From: Desulfobacteraceae bacterium
Lineage (GTDB): Bacteria; Desulfobacterota; Desulfobacteria; Desulfobacterales; Desulfobacteraceae
Assembly (NCBI GenBank): GCA_024225635.1
Contig: JAAEMK010000895.1
Span: 1 to 64,000 of the forward strand
Reading direction: 5' to 3'
DNA length: 64,000 nt
The translations under genes were made by a program, and so were the position numbers. Below are positions 51,225 through 59,139 of this stretch, piece by piece. The first letter of the stretch is position 1; each line of letters opens with the position of its first letter. Under the pieces are notes generated by a model, which did no database searches, was not told where the DNA came from, and worked only from the letters and a program-made list of their open reading frames with translations.

Positions 51225-51340
51225 TAAGCGGTATGCCCCCTAAGCGGTATGACCCCTAAGCGGTATGACCCCTAAGCTGTATGGCCCCTAAGCGTATGGC
51301 CCCCTAAGCTGTATGGTCCCTAAGCTGTATGGTCCCTAAA
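51225..51340 (+). repeat. Seven 16-bp tandem repeats, consensus TAAGCKGTATGRCCCC
   Basis: Units start at 51225, 51241, 51257, 51273, 51289, 51305 and 51321 with exact 16-base spacing; an eighth TAA at 51337 begins a decayed copy. The second and third units are identical, as are the sixth and seventh. The unit end plus next start (CCCCTAAGC) copies the outer end of the adjacent inverted repeat. Confidence 0.9.
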
Positions 51341-51411
51341 CACAATAACACTTTTTTTTCACAATGGACTTGGCAGAAGCGGCAGTTTACTTTAAATAGA
51401 GAGGAGTAGAC

Positions 51412-51777
51412 ATGGAAAAAATTCTGATCATCGGTTGTCATCGCGTCATGGACAGCGTCTGCATCGCCTGCTCACGATGCCTTGTGGCATTCAACAGGCG
51501 GGAAGGCGAATTTGCACGGTACAAGGATCAGGATGCCGAGGTACTTGGCATCCTCAGCTGCGGAGACTGCCCCGGAGCCGGCATCGTTCCGAGGCTCGCC
51601 CAGGTTGCCCTGTGGAACAAGCCCCTGGGTGAAAAACCCACAAAGGTTCACATCGGTCCCTGTATCCTGGACCATTGCCCCCATAACGAGACCCTGGTCA
51701 AAAAGATAGAGGCAAAAGCAGGGGTGGAGGTGGTCAGAGGCACCCACCCGTACATCCCTGAAAACGTATACGCATAA
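51412..51777 (+). CDS. CGGC-domain protein
   Basis: 121 residues, ATG after GAGAGGAG. The cysteine pattern of the CGGC family is visible: CIACSRCLVAFNRREGEF, then SCGDCPGAGIVPRL, then GPCILDHCPHNE. The family is thought to bind metal and occurs in anaerobes near MinD/NifX genes. There is no signal peptide. It probably shares a task with the MinD/NifX group upstream, though the repeat array lies between. Function unknown. Confidence 0.85.
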   Translation: MEKILIIGCHRVMDSVCIACSRCLVAFNRREGEFARYKDQDAEVLGILSCGDCPGAGIVPRLAQVALWNKPLGEKPTKVHIGPCILDHCPHNETLVKKIEAKAGVEVVRGTHPYIPENVYA

Positions 51778-51795
51778 GAATCTTTGGGAGAGTGT

Positions 51796-52677
51796 ATGAA
51801 AATCAGAAAAGCTGTATTCCCTGTTGCAGGGCTTGGCACACGATTTTTACCGGCGACCAAGGCCATGGCGAAAGAAATGCTGCCCGTTGTTGACAAACCC
51901 ATCATCCAGTATGCGGTGGAAGAGGCGCTGGAAGCAGGCATCGAACAGATCATCTTTGTAACGGGCCGGGGCAAAAAGGCCCTTGAAGATCACTTTGACC
52001 ATTCGTTTGAGCTGGAACTCTCCCTAAGAAACAAAAAAAAGAACGATCTCCTCAAACAGGTGGAACAGCTGGTGCCTGAAACCGGCACCATCGTCTACAC
52101 CCGCCAGAACGAACCCCTTGGACTTGGACACGCCATCTGGTGCGCAAGGGACATCGTGGGGGACGAACCCTTTGCCGTGCTCCTGGCAGACGATTTAATC
52201 AAGTCAAAGCAACCCGTCCTATCCCAGATGATCCAGAGATTTGACAGGCTAAGGGCCTCCATTGCAGCGGTGATGGAGGTGGACAAGGACCAGACCGACA
52301 AGTACGGCATCCTCGATGCCGAAGCCATCGAGGACAATGTCGTGAGGGTTCGGGGCATGGTCGAGAAGCCGCCTCCGGGAGAGGCCCCGTCCAACCTTGC
52401 CATCATCGGCCGCTACATCCTCACCCCCAAAATCTTCCATTTCCTTGGCAAAAAACAGACCGGGGCAGGCGGTGAAATCCAGCTGACCGACGCCATGGAA
52501 CAACTTCTCAAGACCCAGCCCGTTTTCGGCTACAAATTTGAGGGAACCCGGTTTGACTGCGGCGACAAGGCAGGATTCCAGATGGCCAACCTGGCCTATG
52601 CCATGGAGCACCCCGAGATCCGGGAAAAACTGCTGGCCTTCATTCAGAAGGTGAATCACGAACAGACCCTGAACTGA
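51796..52677 (+). CDS. galU: UTP-glucose-1-phosphate uridylyltransferase
   Basis: 293 residues from the ATG at 51796 (GGGAGAG upstream). GalU signatures: AVFPVAGLGTRFLPATKAMA, KEMLPVVDKPIIQYAVEEAL, and the later VEKPPPGEAPSNLAIIGRYI. It makes UDP-glucose from glucose-1-phosphate for envelope sugars and glycogen-like polymers. It is 18 bases after the CGGC gene and could share its transcript. Downstream palindromes may act as terminator. Very confident. Confidence 0.96.
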   Translation: MKIRKAVFPVAGLGTRFLPATKAMAKEMLPVVDKPIIQYAVEEALEAGIEQIIFVTGRGKKALEDHFDHSFELELSLRNKKKNDLLKQVEQLVPETGTIVYTRQNEPLGLGHAIWCARDIVGDEPFAVLLADDLIKSKQPVLSQMIQRFDRLRASIAAVMEVDKDQTDKYGILDAEAIEDNVVRVRGMVEKPPPGEAPSNLAIIGRYILTPKIFHFLGKKQTGAGGEIQLTDAMEQLLKTQPVFGYKFEGTRFDCGDKAGFQMANLAYAMEHPEIREKLLAFIQKVNHEQTLN

Positions 52678-52707
52678 CCCTTTACCACATTGGGGACATA
52701 CCACATT

Positions 52708-52733
52708 GGGGACAGATTTATAAATCTGTCCCC
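52708..52733. repeat. Perfect 26-bp palindrome of GGGGACAGATTTA and its complement
   Basis: Two perfect 13-base halves meet without a loop. A related GGGGACA lies 15 bases upstream (52692). Sits 31 bases past galU and converges on the transglycosylase gene, so it may also stop transcription. Confidence 0.85.
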
Positions 52734-52765
52734 GGGCTTTCGTAAATCTGTCCCCCACGTGACTT

Positions 52766-52830
52766 GGGGACAGATTTCAAATCTGTCCCCGTAAATTCAA
52801 ATCTGTCCCCGTAAATTTAAATCTGTCCCC
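52766..52830. repeat. 25-bp palindrome plus tandem AATCTGTCCCC units
   Basis: GGGGACAGATTT-C-AAATCTGTCCCC (52766-52790) is followed by two 20-base units, GTAAATTCAAATCTGTCCCC and GTAAATTTAAATCTGTCCCC (52791-52830), which differ at one base. The last copy reaches the end of the transglycosylase gene at 52835. Confidence 0.85.
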
Positions 52831-52834
52831 GGGC

Positions 52835-53395
52835 TCATCGTTTGTAGATGGAGTAGTACTTCATCACCTTGTTGACATAGCGTTGGGTCTCCTTGAACGG
52901 AGGAACGCTCTTGTACCGGTCCACGGCGTCCGGCCCTGCGTTGTAAGCGGCCAGCACCAGGGACAGCTTTCCCTTGTACCGGGTCATGAGGCGCTTGAGA
53001 TACCGGGTTCCCCCCATGATGTTCTGCCCTGGATCAAAGGGGTCTTTCACCTTGAAATCGTCATAATTTGAGGGCATGAGCTGCATGAGCCCCGTGGCCC
53101 CCTGTTTTGAAACCGCACTGGGATCAAAGTTGGACTCAGCCTTGATCACGGCCTTGACAAGGGAGGCATCCACGCCAAAGGCCCTGGCCGCACGCCTGAT
53201 TTCCCTGTCGAATCTGCCCCCCCGGTCCTTCTTGGGCCTGGGCTCCTCACGCAGGTAGAGCTTGTAATCCGGGGAGGTGGGAGCATTGGTAAAATGAACC
53301 ATTCCTTCGCTGTCGATGAACATATAGATGTCCGCCCCTGCCCCTGACGGCAGGCAAAGCGCCACCAGCACCAGAAACGTGTTGATTCTATTCAT
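52835..53395 (-). CDS. Exported lytic transglycosylase (SLT type)
   Basis: 186 residues. Signal peptide (MNRINTFLVLVALCLPSGAG), a short DUF4124-like segment (ADIYMFIDSEGMVHFTNAPT), then an SLT domain with the catalytic Glu in VIKAESNFDPSAVSKQGATG, followed by LMQLMP and LAAYNAGPDAVDRY. It cleaves peptidoglycan glycan strands in the periplasm. The ATG directly follows the stop of the CPBP protease gene. Very confident on the domain; the exact remodelling task is unknown. Confidence 0.94.
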   Translation of the reverse strand: MNRINTFLVLVALCLPSGAGADIYMFIDSEGMVHFTNAPTSPDYKLYLREEPRPKKDRGGRFDREIRRAARAFGVDASLVKAVIKAESNFDPSAVSKQGATGLMQLMPSNYDDFKVKDPFDPGQNIMGGTRYLKRLMTRYKGKLSLVLAAYNAGPDAVDRYKSVPPFKETQRYVNKVMKYYSIYKR

Positions 53396-54025
53396 CTACC
53401 AGAATACCCACTGTTCGGTTACAAGCACATACACCCCGAGGAGCAGATTGGTCACCCCGTGGGAGAGAATCGGGGAAAAGAGGTTTTTCGTTCGAACCAG
53501 CAGCAACCCGTAAACGATCCCGGCCAGGATTCCGGCAAACCACCTGTGGTGCTCAAGACCAAAGGCCAGGGCAACCACGGCAAAGGAAAACCAGGTGAAA
53601 TGCCCCAGGGCAACCTTCCTGAAGTCGTTTCTAATCAGGTATCTCATGGCAAAGCTTCGCCAGAAGAGTTCCTCCATGACCGGAACGATCAACGCCGCCC
53701 CCGCAAGCCTTATTGCAATGAACAGGTAAAGGCCGGCCCCTGCGGCGTGGTCAAAGGGGTTTAACCCCTCCGGCTCCATCTTTGGGTAGAAGGGGTCAAG
53801 CAGTACCCACAAGAGAAAGACAAGTATCCCCGCACCAATGGCCGGAAGGTCCAAAGAGAGCCGGATTTCCCGGCCGTAACTCCCCCTGTAGTGGTAAAGG
53901 GCAAGAGCCGTAACCAGGGTCTTGGCCGGATAGACAAGGGCCGGGGAGAGGTGCAAAAGGGGGCCGGCATAGGTCAGGATGCCGAACAATCCAAAAGGGA
54001 CCACATAGGGTAACCAGACGCTCAT
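53396..54025 (-). CDS. CPBP-family intramembrane metalloprotease
   Basis: 209 residues from the ATG at 54025 (GAGGAG seven bases upstream), which is better than the TTG six codons earlier. Six or so membrane helices with the three CPBP (Abi/CAAX-protease-like) motifs: MEELFWRSF (EExxxR), FGLEHHRWFAG (His) and LSHGVTNLLLG (HxxxN). Family members cut proteins within the membrane or act in protein maturation. The stop meets the transglycosylase start. Substrate unknown. Confidence 0.88.
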   Translation of the reverse strand: MSVWLPYVVPFGLFGILTYAGPLLHLSPALVYPAKTLVTALALYHYRGSYGREIRLSLDLPAIGAGILVFLLWVLLDPFYPKMEPEGLNPFDHAAGAGLYLFIAIRLAGAALIVPVMEELFWRSFAMRYLIRNDFRKVALGHFTWFSFAVVALAFGLEHHRWFAGILAGIVYGLLLVRTKNLFSPILSHGVTNLLLGVYVLVTEQWVFW

Positions 54026-54054
54026 GGAGTACTCCTCTGTCAAGGGTTGATGTT

Positions 54055-54420
54055 TTACATCTTACGGTACTCTTTTAATACAAGTTTGGCCGGAAAATCA
54101 GGTTTTGAAAGATAGGGCATGAGGCTTGCCCTGAAGGTAGCCACAAGTTCTCCGACCACGTCCTCCTTGTCGGTGTCCATGATGAAATTCCGCTCGGTAC
54201 GGTACTCGTACACCACCTGGTCACCCACCTTTTTCAGGATATCTTCCATGGGGATGGTGTCAAGGGTTTCGTCGGAAAACAGGCCGGGTTCCACGGCAAC
54301 GGGCACCTTTGCCTCCACGATCACCTGCCAGGCGTCCGCGCTGATCTTCCTTGACCGGTCCTCGATGGTAAGGGTCAGGCCGTTGCCAAGTTCAACTTTC
54401 TCTATCAATGTCTCATCCAT
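54055..54420 (-). CDS. Unrecognised 121-residue protein between helicase and CPBP genes
   Basis: Start chosen at 54420 (AGGAGAG about 11 bases upstream). Acidic, no signal peptide or membrane helix; likely alpha/beta (LGNGLTLTIEDRSRKISADA, then WQVIVEAKVPVAVEPGLFS). No family recognised. It lies 31 bases after the large helicase gene and 29 before the CPBP gene, so the four leftward genes may be one unit. Nothing in the residues suggests catalysis. Confidence 0.7.
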   Translation of the reverse strand: MDETLIEKVELGNGLTLTIEDRSRKISADAWQVIVEAKVPVAVEPGLFSDETLDTIPMEDILKKVGDQVVYEYRTERNFIMDTDKEDVVGELVATFRASLMPYLSKPDFPAKLVLKEYRKM

Positions 54421-54451
54421 GCTTTGATGCTCTCTCCTGTTGCAGCCGGAA

Positions 54452-57400
54452 TCAATCAAACAGATCCAGCTGTTTCACACAGGGCTGCTTTTTTTTGCCC
54501 CGGTATTTATTGGTGTTGTACTCCTTGAGCGCCTCTTCGATATCCGAAAGGAAGACGGAGCGCCCGGTTTCTTTCATGGTGCTGTATATCCTTCTTTTTT
54601 TTGCATATGTCAAACAGAGAATCTCTTGGGCCCTGGTCATGGCGACATAAAAGAGCCGCCGTTCCTCGTCGATATCCAGGGGCGACTTTCCCGGACGGGC
54701 AAAGGGCAGAAGGCCCTTCTCGCACCCGGTGACAAAGACCACGGGGAATTCAAGCCCCTTTGCCGCATGCATGGTCATGAGGGAGACCTTTTCGGCATCG
54801 GGCCAGAGGCTTTCGGTGTCCCCGTTCAGGGCAACGCTTTCAAGGAATTTTCCAAGGTCGTCGGAACAGTTTGCGGCGTCACTGGAGAGACGCTCGAACA
54901 CCTCCCGGCTCTCCGGGTTCTCTTCGATAAGGGGCAGGATATCCGCCCCCCGGGCCAGGGTTTGAAGGGTTTCACAGGCGCCAAGCCCCTGGATATTTTT
55001 TCTTAAGCTCGTGACGGCCCCGGCCGAGACGGACAGCTTTTCTCCGATATTCTTCCGGACCCCCGGGAGGGGGGCTGCGGCAAGACGGGCCACGGCCCGG
55101 TCAAGGGGCAGGTCCAGGCCGTGGAACCATTGGCCCAGCTGCTCCCTGGTCTTCTTGCCCATGCCGGTCTTCATATGGTCGAAAACCGTGAAGAGATCCT
55201 GGAGGGTTCCCCCTCCCCGGATGATCTTCACGAGACTGATGATCTCGCCGATGCCCGGATGAACCAGGATGCTCTCCTTGTCAGCGGTCTGAAAGGGTAT
55301 CCCTGCCCGCTCAAACACCTCGGCAAATATTCGGCTCTGCCGCCGGGTCCGGTAGAGAACGGCAAAATCGGCAAAGGAGAACTCCTTTGCTTCCGTGGGG
55401 TCCGCCTTCCCGGCATCCATGGAAAAGAGCGAGGTGCCGCCCATGAGGCTCTCGATCCTTTTTCCCACGGCCACGGCCTCGGCCTTGTCCGAGGCCGCCT
55501 CGAGCATGATCAGCCGCTCTTTGCCATGGATATCGGAAAAGATTTTCTGCTCCCCGGTATGGCCCTGTCCATGGCTGATCAGCTGATGGGAGGCGCTTAG
55601 GATGGCCTGGGTGGAGCGGTAGTTTCTCTGTAAAACGATCTTTTCGGCATTGGCATAGTCCGTGAAGAACCGCTTGAAACAGGTGTTGTCCGATCCCCGG
55701 AATCCGTAGATCGACTGGTCCGGGTCCCCGATCACCACAAGGCCTTCCCCGGTGCCGGCCACAAACTTTGTCAACAGATACTGGCCCCTGTTGATGTCCT
55801 GGTACTCGTCCACAAAAATATGGCAAAACCGATGTTGAAGGGTTGCGAGAAGGTCCGTATCGGTTCTGAGAAGATTCACAACCATGGAGATGAGATCCTC
55901 GAAATCCACCAGGTTCCTGGCGGCCAGCAGGGCCTGGTAATCCGTCCAGACCCGTGAAACCACGGGGGCATAATCGCCACCCGCAATGGGGGCCAGGTCG
56001 TCACCGGGCCTTAAGCAATGCTGCTTGGCCGTTGAGATCATCCGGTCCAGGGCATCCATGGAGGGCGCCGAAGCACCCGCCCCGGCAAACGCCTCCTTGA
56101 AGATCTCCTGCCTGTCCGTGTCATCGACGATGGCGCTTGAGAACCCGGTGTACTCCTTCAACACCATGAGACAGAAGGAGTGAAAGGTTGCGGCGCAGAC
56201 GGAAGCGGTCCGGCCAGGTATAAGCCCGTCTATCCGCCCGGCCATCTCCTTTGCGGCCCGGTTGGTAAAGGTCAGGGCCAGGATGGACCCGGGAGCCACT
56301 TTTTGATCCCGGATGAGCCAGGCGATCCTTGCGGTCAGGGTCCGGGTCTTGCCGGTACCGGGGCCGGCCTCGATGAGAATGGGACGCCCCTGGCAATTGA
56401 TGGCCTGCTGCTGCTCCGGGTTGAGGGTAGCGAGGATGTCCCCAGACTCCTTCTTTTGGGCCCTGACCCGTTTTTCCGGGACCGGGACGGCCGGGACGGA
56501 TTTTTTGGGGGCCAGGCTCTTTGGGCCGCTCTTCTTTTTAACAGGCTGCGGCCCGGGCTGGGAAAACATATCGTTTTCCCCCCTGAGCCGGCGCTTCTCC
56601 TCCGGTTCAAAAATCTTGACCTTGCCGTACTCGCCGTCAAATCCCGGTGATATGGACACCTCGCCCCTTCGCATGCGACGGACGGCCTCGGCCAGAAGGG
56701 GAATGCCCGCGGCCTCGATATCACTGACGGGGGTTTTCAGCAGAATCCCGAGTTCCGCCCCCAGCCGTTTCATGGCCATGTCGTAATGGAGCCCCACCTT
56801 CTTGGTCTTGGGCCCCACATCAAAGATCTCCGACAGGATATCGGCAAGGGGAATGATGCTCCTAAAGGGATGCCGGTTGCCGGGGTCATAGCCTTCGGGC
56901 CGTGAGGCCAGCTCCTGGACCCGGTAAAGAACGCCAAGGGTAAGGGGTTTCCCGCATTCTGGGCAAAGTCCCTCCCGTTCCACCGTCTCCCCGGGGTTGA
57001 GGCAGACGTTGCACTTTCGATGGCCGTCATAGTGGTATTTCCCCTCCTCGGGAAACATGTCGATGGTCCCAAGATAGTTATCATCCCCCCCTGAAAGCGC
57101 CTTTTTAACCCCGTCAAAGGGAAGCTTTCCACCGAACATGGATGCGTTCCTGCCGAGATACATGGGGGAGTGGGCATCGGAATTGGAGACCAGGGTGATA
57201 TGGTCAAGGGCTTTCACCCGCCAGTTCATGGGCGGATCCGAGGAGAGGCCGGTCTCTGCGGCAAAGATCTCTCCGGACAGATCGCCGAAGCACTCTTCGA
57301 TGGAGTCAAACCCCGATTTGGAACCAAACATGGAAAACCAGGGGGTCCAGATGTGGGCCGGGATCAGGAAAGCGTCCCCGCAGGTATCGAGCATGATGGA

Positions 57401-57844
57401 AAGGAGCTTCTCCGCATCCAGTCCCAGGATGGGCCGTCCGTCCGACTTGATGTTGCCGATCCTGTCCAGCGTGCCGTTGAAGCGCTTCACCGTTTCAAGG
57501 TCTGGAAAATAGAGCAGGTTATGGTTTTTCCTCACCCTGCCCTCTTTTTTGTAGATGCTGCTGATCTCGGACTGGAGAATGAACCTGACCTGCCCCCTGC
57601 ACGCCTGGGGGATCTCCTGGTCAAGCTTCTCTTCGATGCCGGTTTTCAGCTTGTAGAGTCCGGGCTCCGCCGGTATCAACTTTGCTTCAAGCTCGGCCAT
57701 CCAGCCAGGATGGGTAAAATCCCCCGTGCCCACGAGGGTCACCCCTTTAAGCCGGGCCGCCTGGTAGAGGTGCTCGAGATCGAGATTTTTGGCTGTTGCC
57801 CTGGAGAAATGGGAATGGAGGTGGAGATCAGCTATAAATTCCAT
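54452..57844 (-). CDS. Fusion of EndoQ-like PHP nuclease, zinc finger and UvrD-type helicase
   Basis: 1130 residues from the ATG at 57844. The first ~400 residues resemble the PHP-fold endonuclease Q family: FIADLHLHSHFSRATAKNL, GTGDFTHPGW, HIWTPWFSMFGSKSGFDSIE, SNSDAHSP, and a four-Cys finger (CNVC...CPEC). After a Pro/Lys-rich linker (about 430-475) comes a UvrD/Rep helicase with Walker A EAGPGTGKT, DEYQDINRGQ, QRNYRSTQAIL, and late motifs TMHAAKGLEFPVVF and VAMTRAQEIL. EndoQ cuts DNA 5' of deaminated bases, so the fusion suggests nick-and-unwind repair of uracil or hypoxanthine lesions. The helicase half is firm; the EndoQ activity is inferred from the fold. Confidence 0.9.
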   Translation of the reverse strand: MEFIADLHLHSHFSRATAKNLDLEHLYQAARLKGVTLVGTGDFTHPGWMAELEAKLIPAEPGLYKLKTGIEEKLDQEIPQACRGQVRFILQSEISSIYKKEGRVRKNHNLLYFPDLETVKRFNGTLDRIGNIKSDGRPILGLDAEKLLSIMLDTCGDAFLIPAHIWTPWFSMFGSKSGFDSIEECFGDLSGEIFAAETGLSSDPPMNWRVKALDHITLVSNSDAHSPMYLGRNASMFGGKLPFDGVKKALSGGDDNYLGTIDMFPEEGKYHYDGHRKCNVCLNPGETVEREGLCPECGKPLTLGVLYRVQELASRPEGYDPGNRHPFRSIIPLADILSEIFDVGPKTKKVGLHYDMAMKRLGAELGILLKTPVSDIEAAGIPLLAEAVRRMRRGEVSISPGFDGEYGKVKIFEPEEKRRLRGENDMFSQPGPQPVKKKSGPKSLAPKKSVPAVPVPEKRVRAQKKESGDILATLNPEQQQAINCQGRPILIEAGPGTGKTRTLTARIAWLIRDQKVAPGSILALTFTNRAAKEMAGRIDGLIPGRTASVCAATFHSFCLMVLKEYTGFSSAIVDDTDRQEIFKEAFAGAGASAPSMDALDRMISTAKQHCLRPGDDLAPIAGGDYAPVVSRVWTDYQALLAARNLVDFEDLISMVVNLLRTDTDLLATLQHRFCHIFVDEYQDINRGQYLLTKFVAGTGEGLVVIGDPDQSIYGFRGSDNTCFKRFFTDYANAEKIVLQRNYRSTQAILSASHQLISHGQGHTGEQKIFSDIHGKERLIMLEAASDKAEAVAVGKRIESLMGGTSLFSMDAGKADPTEAKEFSFADFAVLYRTRRQSRIFAEVFERAGIPFQTADKESILVHPGIGEIISLVKIIRGGGTLQDLFTVFDHMKTGMGKKTREQLGQWFHGLDLPLDRAVARLAAAPLPGVRKNIGEKLSVSAGAVTSLRKNIQGLGACETLQTLARGADILPLIEENPESREVFERLSSDAANCSDDLGKFLESVALNGDTESLWPDAEKVSLMTMHAAKGLEFPVVFVTGCEKGLLPFARPGKSPLDIDEERRLFYVAMTRAQEILCLTYAKKRRIYSTMKETGRSVFLSDIEEALKEYNTNKYRGKKKQPCVKQLDLFD

Positions 57845-57952
57845 GGTCACCGTTCTTATAGTTAAAAATTACTGACATTAAAGGTTTATTATGCTACACG
57901 ATTCTTCACCTTTTTTAAAGAGGGTTATTGGAGAACCGGAGGGGCCGAGGCG

Positions 57953-57982
57953 TTGACAATCCAGGGCAAACCGTGGAATGAT
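57953..57982 (+). promoter_or_regulatory. Possible promoter of the SBP-kinase-dithiol operon
   Basis: TTGACA (57953-57958) with AATGAT (57977-57982) after 18 bases; about 38 bases before the TTG start. The -10 box is weak. Confidence 0.4.
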
Positions 57983-58020
57983 ACCGGCCTGTCCATTCGG
58001 TTCAAGGGGGAGATTTGGCA

Positions 58021-59139
58021 TTGAGAATCAGGATTACAGCCTTGGGGCTTTTCATCGTGATGACAACGGTGGTATCCCTCCCGGCTGAAGAGCCCATAAA
58101 GATCGGTATCATCTTTGCCCGCACCGGTCCCGCCGCGCCGGACAGCGCAGTGGGGTTTGATGCGGCAAGATTTGCGGCCGGCGAGATCAACCGCAGGGGC
58201 GGCGTGTTGAAAAGACCGGTGGAACTGCTGGAGTTTGACAACAAAAGCACCCCCCTGGAATCAAGGAGGGCTGCCAGGGCCGCGGTTGAACATGGCGCGG
58301 TCTGCGTCATCGGCGCCGTGTGGAGTTCCCACTCCCTGGCCATGGCAAGAGAGCTCCAGAAACAAAAGATTCCCATGATATCCCCCTCCTCCACCCTGCC
58401 CGAGCTGACCCTGACCGGGGACCATATTTTCCGAATCTGCCACACCGACACTTTCCAGGGAGAGGTCCTGGCGAATTTCGCCCTGGAGGATCTTGCCGCC
58501 CGCACCGCAGTCGTGCTTACAAACACCAACAGCCGTTACAGCATGGGGCTATCCGGATATTTCACCCGGCACTTTCAAAAAAAGGGGCAACTCCTATGGG
58601 AAGGGGATTACTCCAGGAACGCAACGGATTTTTCAACCATGCTGACACGGGTGCAGGCACTTAAACCCGATCTTGTCTTTGTTCCGGACCACTTCAGGGA
58701 GTCGGCCTATATCATCAGGCAGGCAAGGACGATGGGGATTGGATCGGTCTTCCTTGGAGGAGACGGCTGGGAAGAGAGTATGTACAAATATGGAGGAAAC
58801 GCCATCAATGGCAGCTATCGCAGCGCCTCGTGGCATCCCGGAGCAACAACCGAAAAAGCCAGGCGCTTTGTGAAACGCTATACCGAAAAAAACAGCGGTC
58901 CGGTTCAATCTGATGAAGCCAGGACCTATGATGCACTCCTCCTGCTTGCTGATGCCATGGAACGGGCGGGTTCGGCAGCACCTGCTTCCATCCGGAAGGC
59001 CCTGGCAGAGACAAGGAATTTTCAAGGCGTCACAGGCTCTATCACCTTTGATTCCAATGGAGATCCAATAGACAGACCGCTATTCATCCTGAAATTTGAC
59101 AACAGCGGTTCCGTCCTTCACAGGAGAAAGATCCCTTGA
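58021..59139 (+). CDS. Periplasmic substrate-binding protein (branched-chain amino acid type)
   Basis: 372 residues from the TTG at 58021, eight bases after GGGGGAG; a TTG two codons earlier sits too near that site. Signal peptide (MRIRITALGLFIVMTTVVSL), then a Peripla_BP_6 fold (IKIGIIFARTGPAAPDSAVG, SSTLPELTLTGDHIFRICHT, FLGGDGWEESMYKYGG). No ABC permease or ATPase genes are near; instead the stop overlaps the start of a sensor kinase (TTGA), so the protein probably delivers a ligand signal to that kinase. The ligand may be an amino acid or another small organic compound. Confidence 0.9.
   Translation: MRIRITALGLFIVMTTVVSLPAEEPIKIGIIFARTGPAAPDSAVGFDAARFAAGEINRRGGVLKRPVELLEFDNKSTPLESRRAARAAVEHGAVCVIGAVWSSHSLAMARELQKQKIPMISPSSTLPELTLTGDHIFRICHTDTFQGEVLANFALEDLAARTAVVLTNTNSRYSMGLSGYFTRHFQKKGQLLWEGDYSRNATDFSTMLTRVQALKPDLVFVPDHFRESAYIIRQARTMGIGSVFLGGDGWEESMYKYGGNAINGSYRSASWHPGATTEKARRFVKRYTEKNSGPVQSDEARTYDALLLLADAMERAGSAAPASIRKALAETRNFQGVTGSITFDSNGDPIDRPLFILKFDNSGSVLHRRKIP

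Noticed and set aside
51225-51340. Possible CRISPR array
   Set aside because: The 16-base units abut each other without unique spacers and no cas gene is present.
51116-52835. Insertion sequence spanning the two repeat arrays
   Set aside because: The DNA between them encodes intact CGGC and GalU proteins, the two arrays have different sequences, and no transposase is present.
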